Notes: generated by a model from the sequence alone, not told the origin. A stretch of 64,000 nt of DNA from Clostridiales bacterium (GCA_003343625.1 QAKV01000008.1:1-64000); one strand, 5' to 3'. Counted from the first letter of the stretch, positions 7,885 to 17,827 are shown. Made by a program: numbers and translations.

Positions 7885-8823
7885 TCACTCGAAAACAGCC
7901 TTGCTGTTGCTGATTTCCCGAATATCATAGGGTGTCGTCTGATATACGTAATAATTCAACCAATTGGTGTATAGCCCGTTGCAGTGAGATCTCCAGGACA
8001 GAAGGGGTCTTTTCGCCGGATCGTCGTCGGGATAGTAATGTTCCGGCACGTGGATGGGAAGTCCTTTTTCCACATCCCGTATGTATTCCAGATGCAGGGT
8101 ATACCGGTCGTATTCCGGATGCCCCATGACGAAAATCTGCCGGCCTTCTTTCGTCATGCACAACAGGACCCCCGCGCGTTCGGATTCCGCCATCACCGTC
8201 AGCTGCGGGCAGCTATGGATCGCTTCCGCCGGCGTAGCGGTATGCCTGCTGTGGGGGATGTAGAACACGTCGTCGAATCCCCGCACGAGAGGCACCTTCC
8301 GGTTCAGGACGCGATGGGGATAGACCCCGAACAGCTTTTCGGGCAGCAGGATTTTATCCAGGCCGAAGTGATGATACAGCCCCGCCTGAGCGCCCCAGCA
8401 GATATGGAATGTACTGTGCACATGGGTTTTGGACCAATCCATGATCTCGCACAGCTCCGGCCAGTAATCCACCTCTTCAAAGGGGATCTGCTCCACCGGC
8501 GCACCGGTGATGATCAGCCCGTCGTATTTGTTCTCTTTCAGTTCGTCGAAGGTATGATAAAACTGGTTCAAATGGGTGGCGGAAGTATTGAGGGAAACGT
8601 GGCTGTTCATCTTCATGAAGGTCACATCCACCTGCAACGGCGTGTTGGACAGAGAACGCAGAAGGTGCAGTTCCGTGTCCTGCTTGATGGGCATCAGATT
8701 CAAAATGCAGATCTGCAGCGGACGCATATCCTGATGGATGGCTCTATACTCGTCCATCACGAAAATATTTTCATTGTCCAAAATCTCCCTCGCAGGGAGA
8801 TCGCTCTGTACTTTAATCGGCAT
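7885..8823 (-). CDS. metA: Homoserine O-acyltransferase (MetA family), predicted acetyl-CoA type
   Basis: First committed step of methionine synthesis: activates homoserine for sulfur addition. About 312 residues from [11 protein letters not shown], the usual family N-terminus. A GTG 9 bp upstream is a less likely start. The catalytic cysteine is in HICWGAQAG (C142). Residue 111, in [12 protein letters not shown], is glutamate. In the studied MetA enzymes glutamate here goes with acetyl-CoA and glycine with succinyl-CoA, so this is probably an O-acetyltransferase despite the common succinyltransferase annotation. The start overlaps the end of ligA copy 2 by 11 bp, suggesting translational coupling. 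Confidence 0.93.
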   Translation of the reverse strand: MPIKVQSDLPAREILDNENIFVMDEYRAIHQDMRPLQICILNLMPIKQDTELHLLRSLSNTPLQVDVTFMKMNSHVSLNTSATHLNQFYHTFDELKENKYDGLIITGAPVEQIPFEEVDYWPELCEIMDWSKTHVHSTFHICWGAQAGLYHHFGLDKILLPEKLFGVYPHRVLNRKVPLVRGFDDVFYIPHSRHTATPAEAIHSCPQLTVMAESERAGVLLCMTKEGRQIFVMGHPEYDRYTLHLEYIRDVEKGLPIHVPEHYYPDDDPAKRPLLSWRSHCNGLYTNWLNYYVYQTTPYDIREISNSKAVFE

Positions 8824-10795
8824 ATTCTCCACCGTCCTCCCGTTTCAAAAACCGTTCCATAAATTCCTCTTCCGTCACCACTTCCACGCCCAGTTCCCTG
8901 GCCTTTTTGTTTTTGGCGGAGGTGGACTGGCTGTCGTTGTTGATCAGACAGGCCGTTTTTCCCGTCACGCTGCCGGTCACCTTACCGCCCAGACCCTCAA
9001 TCTTTTCCTTCAGGGCGCTGCGGTTTTCGAAATGGTTTAAGCTGCCGGTGATGACGAAAGATTTCCCCGATAAAGGCAGTTCGTTCCGGGAAAAGGTCTC
9101 CTTTTGCAGCTTCACTTCTTTCAAAAGCGCGTCCAGAGCGTCCCTGTTTTTCTCCCGGGCAAAAAAGTCCCGGAATGCGCCCGCTATCACCGGGCCCACC
9201 CCGTCGATAGCGGCCAGCTCCTCCGCCGGGGCCGCCAGCATTCGATCCAGATCGTTCTGATATTCCCGACAGATCATCCTGGCGTTAGCCAGACCGATGT
9301 TGGGAATTCCCAGACTGTAAATCAGCTTGGCCAGCGTGATGTTCCTGGCCTTTTCCAGGCTGTTCATCAGGTTCTGATAAGATTTTTCCCCGAAGCCGTC
9401 CATTTCCACGATCTCGTCCCGATGGCGGTCCAGATGAAACAGATCGGCATAAGTATGCAGAAATCCCCTGGCCAGAAACTTTTCCAGAGTGGCTTCGGAC
9501 AGTCCGTCGATGTTGAAAGCATCCCTGCTGACGAAGAGCGCAAAAGCCTTGAGCTTTTTCGCATCGCAGTCCGGATTGACGCACACCAAAGTTTCCGTAT
9601 CGTTTTCCCGGCATATCTTCGCAGGGCCGCCGCATACCGGGCAGGTATCCGGAATTTTGAGGCTGTCGCTTTGAGTCAGGTTTTCGGCGATCTGGGGGAT
9701 GATCATGTTCGCCTTATAGACCGCGATCCGGTCTCCGATACCCAATTTCAGCTGCCGGACGATGCTCACGTTGTGAACGCTGGCCCGGCTCACAGTCGTT
9801 CCCTCCAGTTCCACCGGATCAAAAACGGCCACCGGGTTGATCAGGCCGGTCCGGCTGGCGCTCCATTCCACTTCCCGCAGCGTCGTCTCCGCCAGCTCGT
9901 CGGCCCATTTAAATGCGATGGAGCTGCGCGGGAATTTGGCCGTGGTTCCCAGCGATTCCCCGTAGGCGATATCCTCGTAGGCGAGCACCAGCCCATCGGA
10001 AGGCACCGGATTTTGCGCGATCCGCTCTTCAAACCAGCCCACTGTCTCCACTACATCCGCCGCCGTGACCATCCGGTATTCCACCGTTTCAAACCCCTGT
10101 TCCTTCAGAAACAGGAACTGTCGCTCCCTGGAATTATCGAAATCGGCTCCCTGCGCCCTGACCAGGGAAAAAGCGAAAAAGCGAACGCTGCGCGCCGCCG
10201 TGATACGGCTGTCCAGCTGCCGGACCGAACCGGAGCATAAATTCCTGGGATTTTTGTAACGGGCGTCCACATCCTCGATCTCCCCGTTGATCCGCGCGAA
10301 ATCCGCATAGGTGATCACCGCCTCCCCCCGCAGGATCAATTCTCCTTCAAAGGGGATCTGAAGAGGCAGATTCACGAAAGTTCTGGCGTTGGGCGTGATG
10401 ACCTCCCCCACTTCCCCGTTTCCCCGGGTGACGGCCTTAAACAGCTTCCCGTCCCGGTAGGTCAGCACGATGGTCAGCCCGTCCAGCTTCCAAGACAAAA
10501 GCCCTTTCTGATCTTTGAGCCATTCCGCCAGTTCCTCCCGGTTTTTGGTCTTCCCCAGGGAGAGCATGGGCGATTCGTGACGCTCTTTGGGCAGCTCGTC
10601 AACCGCCTCATAGCCTACGGCAACCGTGGGGCTTCCCGCCAGAACCACCCCCGTTTGCCGCTCCAGCTCCTCCAGCTCGTCGTAGAGCCGGTCATATTCA
10701 TAGTTGCTCATGATCTCCCGGTTTTCCGCGTAATACGCCTTCGCCGCCTCCCGCAGCCGGACGACCAGCTCCTTCATTCTCTGCACTTCGTTCAT
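8813..10795 (-). CDS. ligA: NAD-dependent DNA ligase, copy 2
   Basis: 660 residues with the complete LigA architecture. KLDG lies near residue 103, then the OB fold, zinc finger (CPVCGG, CVNPDC), helix-hairpin-helix repeats ([25 protein letters not shown]) and C-terminal BRCT ([19 protein letters not shown]). Start and the previous stop overlap as ATGA (10795-10792), so it is coupled to the pseudouridine synthase gene and then to metA. Its place inside a core operon suggests it is the resident housekeeping ligase and copy 1 the later paralogue, but this is inference. Most motif blocks can be aligned between the two by eye. Confidence 0.95.
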   Translation of the reverse strand: MNEVQRMKELVVRLREAAKAYYAENREIMSNYEYDRLYDELEELERQTGVVLAGSPTVAVGYEAVDELPKERHESPMLSLGKTKNREELAEWLKDQKGLLSWKLDGLTIVLTYRDGKLFKAVTRGNGEVGEVITPNARTFVNLPLQIPFEGELILRGEAVITYADFARINGEIEDVDARYKNPRNLCSGSVRQLDSRITAARSVRFFAFSLVRAQGADFDNSRERQFLFLKEQGFETVEYRMVTAADVVETVGWFEERIAQNPVPSDGLVLAYEDIAYGESLGTTAKFPRSSIAFKWADELAETTLREVEWSASRTGLINPVAVFDPVELEGTTVSRASVHNVSIVRQLKLGIGDRIAVYKANMIIPQIAENLTQSDSLKIPDTCPVCGGPAKICRENDTETLVCVNPDCDAKKLKAFALFVSRDAFNIDGLSEATLEKFLARGFLHTYADLFHLDRHRDEIVEMDGFGEKSYQNLMNSLEKARNITLAKLIYSLGIPNIGLANARMICREYQNDLDRMLAAPAEELAAIDGVGPVIAGAFRDFFAREKNRDALDALLKEVKLQKETFSRNELPLSGKSFVITGSLNHFENRSALKEKIEGLGGKVTGSVTGKTACLINNDSQSTSAKNKKARELGVEVVTEEEFMERFLKREDGGEYAD

Positions 10796-11610
10796 CTCTG
10801 CGTTTTTCCTCTTTCCGCACCGGGTTTCACCGCGGCTTTGCTGCCCTCTTTGGCCGCCTGCCGCCGGCTTGCAGTCCCCGCTTTCTGCCGGGGCTGCATA
10901 CAGCGGTACAGCTCTTTCTTTTCTTCTCCCACCACGGGCCGGTATTCCCCGGGTTTCAGCTTATCCAGCAAAACATTCGCCACCCGCACCCGCCTGATGT
11001 TTACCGCCTCATAGCCCAGCTCTTTGCACATCCTGCGGATCTGCCGGTTCAGCCCCTGGGTGAGGACGATGCGAAATACGAACTTTCCCTCTTCTTTCAC
11101 GAAGCAGGGGCGCGTCTTTTCGTTCAGCTCTCTGAGCAAAACGCCATCGGACATCTTCTTTAAAAATTCCCGGCTCATGGGCTTGTTGACCCGGACCAGA
11201 TATTCCTTTTCGTGGTAATTGGAAGCTCGCATCAGGCTGTTGATCAAATCCCCGTCGTTGGTCAAAAGCAACAGCCCCTCCGAATCCCGATCCAGCCTTC
11301 CCGCATAGGTCAGCCGCACGGGATAGTCCAGCACATCTCTGATGGTCACTTCCGCGTGGCGGTCTTTTTCCGTACAGGTCACGCCCTGGGGTTTGTAATA
11401 GGCCAGCACCACCTTCTTTTCCCTGCGGGCCACCGGCTTTTCATCCACTGTAATTTTGTCCAGATCGTTAACTTTCATTCCGGCACTGGGCATCCGGCCG
11501 TTGACCTGCACCCGACCTTCTTCGATCAGCCGATCCGCGTCCCGCCTGGAACATAAACCGCTCTCCGCCAGATATTTATTCAAACGCACTTTTTCCGTGT
11601 TCGCCATCAT
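10792..11610 (-). CDS. RsuA/RluF-family rRNA pseudouridine synthase
   Basis: Converts a specific uridine of rRNA to pseudouridine. An N-terminal S4 RNA-binding domain (RLNKYLAESGLCSRRDADRLI, residues 8-60) is followed by the catalytic domain with GRLDRDSEGLLLLTNDGD, whose aspartate is the nucleophile. The LTQGLNRQIRRMCKELGY segment resembles RluF more than RluB. The C-terminal 40 residues are a basic, low-complexity tail (RQKAGTASRRQAAKEG). Its ATG overlaps the stop of bcp as ATGA; a second ATG one codon on has better spacing from GGAGG. Confidence 0.88.
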   Translation of the reverse strand: MMANTEKVRLNKYLAESGLCSRRDADRLIEEGRVQVNGRMPSAGMKVNDLDKITVDEKPVARREKKVVLAYYKPQGVTCTEKDRHAEVTIRDVLDYPVRLTYAGRLDRDSEGLLLLTNDGDLINSLMRASNYHEKEYLVRVNKPMSREFLKKMSDGVLLRELNEKTRPCFVKEEGKFVFRIVLTQGLNRQIRRMCKELGYEAVNIRRVRVANVLLDKLKPGEYRPVVGEEKKELYRCMQPRQKAGTASRRQAAKEGSKAAVKPGAERGKTQR

Positions 11611-12065
11611 TCCTCCAGATCGGCCAGCATCTGCCCCGCATTTTCCTCAGGTTTCACCTTTGCGTGAACCTTCACGATCCTGCCTTCTTCATCGATCAGA
11701 TAGGAAGACCGGATTACGCCCATCACCTGCTTACCGTACATATTTTTCTTCACCCAGACATCATACTTCTGCAGCACTTCCTTTTCCGGATCCGCCAGCA
11801 GGATAAACGGCAGCTCGAATTTATCCGCGAATTTCCTGTGGGAAACGCTGGTGTCCTTGCTGACTCCGATGACCACGGCCCCCTTTTCCACGAAAGCCGG
11901 ATAATTCCGGGCATAAGCGCATGCCTGCTTATTGCACCCCGCCGTGTTGTCCTTGCTGTAAAAATACAGCACCACTTTTTTCCCTCTGAAATCCGACAAA
12001 CGAACCTCATTTCCATCCTGATCCTGCAGCGCGAAATCCGGCGCCATCGTTCCTGCTTCCAGCAT
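11607..12065 (-). CDS. bcp: Thiol peroxidase (Bcp/peroxiredoxin Q)
   Basis: Thioredoxin-dependent reduction of hydroperoxides in the cytoplasm. The start at 12065 (MLEAGTMAPDF) follows AAGGAGG; the longer upstream frame is discarded because it overlaps yaaA. 152 residues, normal for the family. The peroxidatic and resolving cysteines are in NTAGCNKQAC, five residues apart as in atypical two-Cys Bcp; the usual TPGC is TAGC here. It sits just after the peroxide-stress gene yaaA, which fits a joint oxidative-stress role. Confidence 0.92.
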   Translation of the reverse strand: MLEAGTMAPDFALQDQDGNEVRLSDFRGKKVVLYFYSKDNTAGCNKQACAYARNYPAFVEKGAVVIGVSKDTSVSHRKFADKFELPFILLADPEKEVLQKYDVWVKKNMYGKQVMGVIRSSYLIDEEGRIVKVHAKVKPEENAGQMLADLEE

Positions 12066-12082
12066 ATTCTTCTTTTCCTCCT

Positions 12083-12856
12083 TCAATCCATTTTGATAAA
12101 CGTATAAGTCCGGCAGTCGGACTTCTCTGCAAAAAACCGGTATCCGAGACCGCAAAATTCTTTGATTTCCTCCGGCTCCTGTACCTGGCGTCCGGCCAGG
12201 AAACGAACCATTTCCCCTCTGGCCATCTTCGCCATGGTGCCTTTCTGCACGATTCTGTCCCCATTTTCCCCGGCGCGCTCCCCGAAAACGCAGGTGATCA
12301 TCCTGGCCCCTTCGGGCAGCCAGGCTTCGATGCAGCGGGCGTATTCCTTCGACGCCAGATTGATCAGGAGAGGTTCCTTTCCCCCCTCCCGCTCTTCTTC
12401 CAGCAAGCGGCCGCAGAGACTGTTTCCCCAGAAATCGTACAGATCCTTCCATCCCGCAGGCGCACCCTTCGCCTGCATTTCCAGCCGGTAGGGCACCACC
12501 CCGTCCAGGGGGCGCAAAATTCCATAAAACCCGGACAGAATCCGCAGATGTTTCTGCGCGTAATCCCAGGCCGCCCGTTCCAGCACCCAGGGCGCCATGT
12601 ACTGATACTGGATCCCCTCATAAGCCAGCAGGGCGGGAGTCAGATTTCGGGTCAGATCCATAGCGGCAAAGCGCTCCCTGTTCTGCAGGGCGATCTTTTC
12701 GTTACAGACCCAGAGTGCCTTCTGCTGCGAAAAGGACAGTCCCCTGATCCAATCCGCCAGCTCTTTTGCCCGGTCCACAAAAAAGGGAAGTCCCGTCACC
12801 GGCATGGTTTCGGGATCTTCCCGCATTTTTTTCGCCGGCGATACGATAATTTTCAT
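12083..12856 (-). CDS. yaaA: Peroxide stress protein YaaA (DUF328)
   Basis: 257 residues beginning MKIIVSPAKKM, the hallmark N-terminus of YaaA. Other family segments are YEGIQYQYM, LSGFYGILRPLDGVVPYRLEM and INLASKEY. In E. coli YaaA limits free iron and DNA damage under hydrogen peroxide. The ATG overlaps the previous stop as ATGA, so it is coupled to the nucleoid-associated protein gene. It precedes bcp by 17 bp. Confidence 0.93.
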   Translation of the reverse strand: MKIIVSPAKKMREDPETMPVTGLPFFVDRAKELADWIRGLSFSQQKALWVCNEKIALQNRERFAAMDLTRNLTPALLAYEGIQYQYMAPWVLERAAWDYAQKHLRILSGFYGILRPLDGVVPYRLEMQAKGAPAGWKDLYDFWGNSLCGRLLEEEREGGKEPLLINLASKEYARCIEAWLPEGARMITCVFGERAGENGDRIVQKGTMAKMARGEMVRFLAGRQVQEPEEIKEFCGLGYRFFAEKSDCRTYTFIKMD

Positions 12857-13866
12857 TTCGAGCGAAGCCTCCCGATGTTCTTGATCAGCACGGAAACCGT
12901 TCCGTCCGGATTGGTCAAAAATTCTACCCTGTCCGGATTTTTGTACTCCTCCATGGGGATGGTGATTTCGATTCCCGTATCCGTGGTCAGATGCTGCTTC
13001 CGGAACTTTTTGATGGTGTTTTCGCTCTTCGGCCGGATCACTTCCTTTTCCAGATGGTACTTTTCCAGCTTTTCCGTCAGCTCTTCCTGCATCTGCGGGC
13101 TGTCAGGGAAAATCTTTTCCTTCACCTCTTCCACCTTCAGGCTTCCCGTCTCCCCCAACTCTTCGTAGATGGCCTTTTTCGTCTCCATCCTGCGCCCGGC
13201 GTCTTCTTCCCCGTAATACTTCCGGTTCACCTGCTCCACGGCGCGGGTCACCAGGTCCAGCTTCGACTTCTGGGAAAGGGGCGCGCTGCATTCCAGGAAC
13301 AGTTCGGAAAAATAATTTTTCTTTTCCCCGTTCACTTCAAACTTCTTCTCCGTCAAAAGGATGGAACCGTCCGAAAGGTTCACCACGAAAGCTTCCGACA
13401 GTTTTTGTCCCCCGGAAGGCAGAATCGCCTTCTGCAGGATGATCTCGTTCCGGTTGCGCCCTTCTTCCCCGCTCTTTGTGGCGTGGGTATAGGAAGTCCT
13501 GTAATTGAGTTTCAAAAAGCCGAAGTAATCGGTCCCTTCTGCGGAAAAAATCAGGACCGCCACATCCGCGGCAGGGATGTCGATATTGGCGTTCATCACG
13601 GCGTAGAGCTTTTCGCAAAGCTGCCTGCTGGTTTCGATAAAATTTTCCCCGCTGCAGCGCTGAATCAGCTCCATTGCCCGGGAGCCTTCGGAAAACCGGC
13701 ACCGCTTCACCTCGTCGCTCTCCGTAAATTTCTCGAGATGAGCCTTGAAAAAATCGCTCAGCCCGGAACCCATGTCCAGCAGGGCATCCGAAAGCACCGG
13801 CATCCCCACTGCGGAGTCCAGAATGTGCACGATGCCCAGCTTCATGATGATATCGTCTTTTTTCAT
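12853..13866 (-). CDS. Nucleoid-associated protein, NdpA/YejK family
   Basis: 337 residues. The order of conserved blocks fits the NdpA (PF04245) family: the start LGIVHILDSAVGMPVLSD, a central FGFLKLNYRTSYTH, and the C-terminal ITIPMEEYKNPDRVEFLTNPDGTVSVLIKNI. Family members bind the nucleoid, but the biochemical role is unclear. It follows the GNAT gene by 7 bp and overlaps yaaA by 4 bp. Confident at family level only. Confidence 0.82.
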   Translation of the reverse strand: MKKDDIIMKLGIVHILDSAVGMPVLSDALLDMGSGLSDFFKAHLEKFTESDEVKRCRFSEGSRAMELIQRCSGENFIETSRQLCEKLYAVMNANIDIPAADVAVLIFSAEGTDYFGFLKLNYRTSYTHATKSGEEGRNRNEIILQKAILPSGGQKLSEAFVVNLSDGSILLTEKKFEVNGEKKNYFSELFLECSAPLSQKSKLDLVTRAVEQVNRKYYGEEDAGRRMETKKAIYEELGETGSLKVEEVKEKIFPDSPQMQEELTEKLEKYHLEKEVIRPKSENTIKKFRKQHLTTDTGIEITIPMEEYKNPDRVEFLTNPDGTVSVLIKNIGRLRSK

Positions 13867-13873
13867 CTCTCTT

Positions 13874-14680
13874 TCACCGCTCCTCTTTCGTCAGGTATAA
13901 AATCGGGTAAGGGCGTAAACAGCGATATCCCAGCGTCTCCGCCAGATGCAGGCTGACTTCGTTGGCCGCATCCCAGGAGGGATAGAGGCCCCGCTTAAGG
14001 CAGTCCAGAATCAGGCGGGCGCTGCAGGCCCGGGCCAGCCCCAGACGGCGGCAGCTCTCCTTCGTGTCCACCTCAATTTCCAGCCCGCCCCGGTAAACGG
14101 TATAGGAGGAGGCCCCGCTGACCGCTTCCCCGGTCTTTTCCTCCACCGCTAAAAATCCGCCGCCGAAGCGGCTGTACTGCCCGTAATCCGAAAACTGGGA
14201 GACGAAATCCTTCGACCATTCCTCCCCTTTCAGCCGTTCGAACCACTCGCGGTTCACCGGCCGGAGAGAAAAACCCGCCGGCAGCTGTCCCGCAAAACGT
14301 TTCAGCCTGCCCGTGTCGAAGCCGTCCCCTTTCTTTCCCATGGCATAGCGCGTCTGCCGTAAAAACCGCCCCGGGAACTGTTCCTCGATCAGCTCCCCCC
14401 AGCCCGCCGTTTTTGGCACCGCAAGGGCGAAACCCGATTTCATGCAGCCTTTCATCCGTTCCGTCAGCTCTTTTTGAGGCCGCCCGGCCGGAAAGAGGAA
14501 ATCCCCCACCGAAATCAGCGCGGATACCGCTTTGCTTTCCTGTCCGTCCTCTTCGAAAACGGCCCAGGCACTGCCCATGATCCCCTGCAGGCAGGAGGCG
14601 ATGAGCGTATCTTCCCGCCCTTTATACAGAAGGGCAATCCGCTGCATCAGCCCCGTTTCCGTCACTTCTTCTGTTCTCAT
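13874..14680 (-). CDS. GNAT-family acetyltransferase (PF12746-like)
   Basis: 268 residues. The C-terminal half carries the acetyl-CoA-binding region LEIEVDTKESCRRLGLARACSARLILDCLKRGLYPSWDAANE and LAETLGYRCLRPYPILY, typical of the Firmicutes GNAT group PF12746. The N-terminal half resembles the inactive first GNAT-like lobe of that group. Substrate unknown. It is the first gene of the operon that runs through to metA; an extended -10 promoter lies 40 bp upstream. Confidence 0.8.
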   Translation of the reverse strand: MRTEEVTETGLMQRIALLYKGREDTLIASCLQGIMGSAWAVFEEDGQESKAVSALISVGDFLFPAGRPQKELTERMKGCMKSGFALAVPKTAGWGELIEEQFPGRFLRQTRYAMGKKGDGFDTGRLKRFAGQLPAGFSLRPVNREWFERLKGEEWSKDFVSQFSDYGQYSRFGGGFLAVEEKTGEAVSGASSYTVYRGGLEIEVDTKESCRRLGLARACSARLILDCLKRGLYPSWDAANEVSLHLAETLGYRCLRPYPILYLTKEER

Positions 14681-14719
14681 TTCGTCCCGCCTTCCGTCAA
14701 TGGTTTTGCCCGTTCATTG

Positions 14720-14728
14720 ATTATAGCA
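14720..14728 (-). promoter_or_regulatory. Extended -10 promoter of the GNAT-to-metA operon
   Basis: On the minus strand TGCTATAAT is a perfect TATAAT with the upstream TG of extended -10 promoters. The -35 region (TTTATT) is weak. Confidence 0.55.
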
Positions 14729-14787
14729 TGGTTTATAACATAAATAAAGGGCTGCAAAAGCCCCGTCGCAGCTCCGGACGCCAAAAC

Positions 14788-14822
14788 GCCGTGAAATCAC
14801 CTTCTGTCGATGATTTCACGGC
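14788..14822. terminator. Hairpin terminator after the GH120 gene
   Basis: Perfect 12-bp arms (14788-14799 and 14811-14822) with an 11-base loop. On the minus strand the stem is followed by GTTTTGG. The remaining 14,690-14,890 spacer shows nothing else clear. Confidence 0.6.
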
Positions 14823-14891
14823 ATATATTACCGAACTTATTTTGTCGAAATACCCGCAATGAGAAGGAAAAATCGAATGCCTGACAATTGA

Positions 14892-16898
14892 TTAAAACAG
14901 CGGCTGCTGTAACTCCCTTTCGCTCTCAAACGGTCCGCTGGTAGGCGCAAGTCCTCGATGTATCCCAAAATAATCCACGTTCATCACGATATCGCTTCCA
15001 TCCGGATTTTCAAACCGCTGTTCCGGTTCAAAGGCTTCCCCTAAACTCTGGCTGGTTACCATTTGAGTATTGTTCTCGGACAGATACGAATACAGATTTG
15101 TGCGTAAATAAATTTGTCCTTCCTTCTTTATCAGTTCCCATTCTATTTCGTGCGTTGAATCAGTCACCGCTTTTTCTTGCTCGCAGGATTTTGCGCCGTT
15201 AAAGTAGAGATTTCCGGAAAAACAAACAGGAAGATGTTCATAATACTTGTCGTTATTATCCAAGTCCTCCATCTTCCATTCACCAAATTTCGAAAAATAC
15301 TCCTGCTCGGAAGGATACCCGTTATAGGGCATCGTTCCGCAGATCATATTATAGCGATTGATAGAGTCCGCCTTTGTTTCTTCTATATGATGTTGGATAC
15401 TCTTTCGAATCGGCTTTTGCACAAAAATATTGTTAAAAAATTTCGCGTCTCCGTGTAGGATCGTCATAAATCCGGCGATCCTCGTCGTATGTTTTTCATG
15501 ATACGGGGTGTATCTCGGAGTCGCATACTCCACTCCCCCATTGTCATCTCCATTGCCAACGTAAGTAAACGATCCGGCGATCAAATTGTGTGCCATAGCA
15601 AAGCCCTGCGTGCTCAATCTCGCTGAACAGTCGGAAAGCATCAAGTTATGATCAATCAAAGTAGGGCCGTGTGAAACTTCCACAAAAAGGTCCTCTCCCA
15701 ATCCCAGCGGAGGGCAAATCTGAACGCCTTCCGGCGGCATATTATCGTGCAGGCAATTTTGCGTCACTCTCGTCCCCTGTGCCTGCCAGTCCAGCCAAAT
15801 CCCTCTTGTACAAAATTCTATATGATTTCGCCTAATCACAGTATCGACTGCCGCATGTAATTTAATTCCCGCAATTTCCGCTCCATGGATATCCTGTTTA
15901 TTGTTAATGTGATGAATATGATTGTGCTCAATCAAAGAAAACGCTCCCCCCATATGCCCAACAATTCCAGCCTGCCCGCAATGGTGAATTTCACATCTTC
16001 TGATAATATGGGAACCGACTAGTTCCTTTCTCCATCCTTCATGATACGCCTGACACACCGCATCCCTCTCCGTTTGCGTCCCGTCCTTTAAATGTTGTCT
16101 GGTCCATTTATTTTCATTCCCGGGTTGAAAATATTTTCCGAGGGAAATTCCGCAACATTTGGAATTGGATATCTCGCAGTCTTCAATCACCCACCCTTTA
16201 GACCAATGTGGTCCGATGATCCCATCTTGATACGCCGTGGGCGGCGCCCATTGAGTCGCGGCCTGCTTCAGCACAAATCCTGAAACGGTAATATGCCCAA
16301 TTCCTTTTCGGGACGGCCAAAAGCAGTTTCTCCTTACCGCAACTTCAACATTTTCCCGATTCGGATCCGCTCCATGAAAATTTGCATAGATAACTGTATC
16401 ATCTCCATCCTGTTGTGTATACCACCGGTAAGCAGACCATTCCCTCTCCCAGGAATATGGGTTTTCCACAGGTTCAATCACACCGCCCAAACTCGTCGCT
16501 TCGTACATTTCTCTTCCATTGAGATAAACTTCTCCTGTGTGCAAGCGTTCTTCTGCAAACAACCAATCTCCCTCCACATAGGTTTGATAGGGATTGTAAT
16601 CATTAAATGCGCTGTTTGGGATCCTGCAATAATAAACAGTATTCTGATAAAGCTTCCAGTTTTTTATCGGTTCCGAGCCAACGATCACAGCCTTTCCCCG
16701 TTGTTCCGATCGATAATGGATCCTTCTCTCTTCTGTTCCTGCCCGCGCAGGATCTACGCACTCTCTGTAAATTCCTGGGGCAACAACGACCTCGTCGCCG
16801 GGACAGGCGATCTTTGCCGCCTCCGATATCGTCAAAAAGGGAAATTTCCGCGTCCCGTTTCCCCATCCGTTCGCTGACGCTGATACATATATTTTCAT
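14892..16898 (-). CDS. GH120 family beta-xylosidase-like enzyme (right-handed beta-helix)
   Basis: The start at 16898 (MKIYVSAS) follows AGGAGGTG; the frame upstream of it is ignored. 668 residues, close to the GH120 xylosidase XylC. No signal peptide, so cytoplasmic. Family blocks include the N-terminal beta-helix start (GNGTRKFPFLTISEAAK), QWAPPTAYQDGIIGPHWSKGW, EIAGIKLHAA, GIWLDWQAQGTR and LFVEVSHGP. In GH120 the aspartate of WLDW is the nucleophile and the glutamates of EIAG and VEVSHG are catalytic; all three are kept. It would release xylose from xylo-oligosaccharides. Divergent from the AraC gene; the region is AT-rich relative to flanking genes. Confidence 0.88.
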   Translation of the reverse strand: MKIYVSASANGWGNGTRKFPFLTISEAAKIACPGDEVVVAPGIYRECVDPARAGTEERRIHYRSEQRGKAVIVGSEPIKNWKLYQNTVYYCRIPNSAFNDYNPYQTYVEGDWLFAEERLHTGEVYLNGREMYEATSLGGVIEPVENPYSWEREWSAYRWYTQQDGDDTVIYANFHGADPNRENVEVAVRRNCFWPSRKGIGHITVSGFVLKQAATQWAPPTAYQDGIIGPHWSKGWVIEDCEISNSKCCGISLGKYFQPGNENKWTRQHLKDGTQTERDAVCQAYHEGWRKELVGSHIIRRCEIHHCGQAGIVGHMGGAFSLIEHNHIHHINNKQDIHGAEIAGIKLHAAVDTVIRRNHIEFCTRGIWLDWQAQGTRVTQNCLHDNMPPEGVQICPPLGLGEDLFVEVSHGPTLIDHNLMLSDCSARLSTQGFAMAHNLIAGSFTYVGNGDDNGGVEYATPRYTPYHEKHTTRIAGFMTILHGDAKFFNNIFVQKPIRKSIQHHIEETKADSINRYNMICGTMPYNGYPSEQEYFSKFGEWKMEDLDNNDKYYEHLPVCFSGNLYFNGAKSCEQEKAVTDSTHEIEWELIKKEGQIYLRTNLYSYLSENNTQMVTSQSLGEAFEPEQRFENPDGSDIVMNVDYFGIHRGLAPTSGPFESERELQQPLF

Positions 16899-16983
16899 AA
16901 AGCACCTCCTGACAATGTATTCTTGAATCCAACTACAAACTGTGCTAAACTTACTTATCATAATGATTTGGGCAGGTTCTGCG

Positions 16984-17817
16984 ATGAAACCTTTTTATGA
17001 AGCAATCGATCCGAATTTAGCATTCCAGGTGGAAAAAGTTTACAATTTAAGTTTTCCGGCTCATTGGCATAAAGAATTTGAACTTTTCTTTCTTTGCTCG
17101 GGACATGTTACTGTCAATATCGAAAATCAGGTCCGTACTTTATCCGAAGGGGATTTAGTAGTTGTAAACTGCGACACCATCCATTATTATGATGAAAAAG
17201 ACAACGATTCTGTAGCTATAATTATCATTTTTAATCCAGATGAAATCCTCGGCTTATACCAATGGTTGGAAAACGGCTATCAAGGCCCCTGTTTTTTGAA
17301 GAAGCAGGATTTTGATCGAATTTCTCCCCATCTTCACAGACGGATAAAATCCCTGTTTTTAGAAACTGAGCAGGAATTTGTCAGGCAACAGCAATATTAT
17401 AACTGGATGATTACCAGTAAAATTGTGGAACTGAGCGCATTGCTTCTGCGCCATTTTTCAAATTCTGCTTCTCCCGTTTCCGTAAAAAAAACCAGCGGTT
17501 CCATTCATGTTGTGAAATCCGCTATGACTTATATTCAGGAATATCATACTGAGCCTTTAACTCTTGAATCCGTATCCAATCACATGGGTTTTAATCCATA
17601 TTACTTTTCAAAGCTATTCAAAAAGTATGCCGGGCTCGGATTCAAAGATTATCTGAATCGCATCCGAATCGAACATGCCAATGCGCTGCTTGAAACAAGC
17701 GATGAAGAAATCGCAGCAATCGCTTATAAATGCGGGTTTAACAGTATTCGTACTTTTAACCGCATCTATAAATCTGTCTATAATCATTCTCCATCCCAGA
17801 AGAAACATCATCCATAA
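16984..17817 (+). CDS. AraC-family transcriptional regulator
   Basis: About 277 residues from MKPFYEAIDPN; an ATG at 16942 in frame would add 14. The N-terminal cupin (AHWHKEFELFFLCSGHVTVNI, residues 25-80) should bind a sugar. The C-terminal double helix-turn-helix has PLTLESVSNHMGFNPYYFSKLFKKYAGLGFKDYLNRIRI and IAYKCGFNSIRTFNRIYK. It faces away from the GH120 gene across an 85-bp gap, so it very likely controls that gene and perhaps the ABC/GH3 operon to the right, which reads toward it. Confidence 0.9.
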   Translation: MKPFYEAIDPNLAFQVEKVYNLSFPAHWHKEFELFFLCSGHVTVNIENQVRTLSEGDLVVVNCDTIHYYDEKDNDSVAIIIIFNPDEILGLYQWLENGYQGPCFLKKQDFDRISPHLHRRIKSLFLETEQEFVRQQQYYNWMITSKIVELSALLLRHFSNSASPVSVKKTSGSIHVVKSAMTYIQEYHTEPLTLESVSNHMGFNPYYFSKLFKKYAGLGFKDYLNRIRIEHANALLETSDEEIAAIAYKCGFNSIRTFNRIYKSVYNHSPSQKKHHP

Positions 17818-17827
17818 CCCTTTCCTC

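Noticed and set aside
10796..11610. Riboswitch or T-box control of metA
   Set aside because: metA is coupled to ligA copy 2 with overlapping frames; no S-box-like or T-box-like structure was seen anywhere ahead of it.
11607..12452. Extended N-terminus for bcp
   Set aside because: The extra 129 residues overlap yaaA in another frame; the AAGGAGG-linked ATG at 12065 gives the normal family length.
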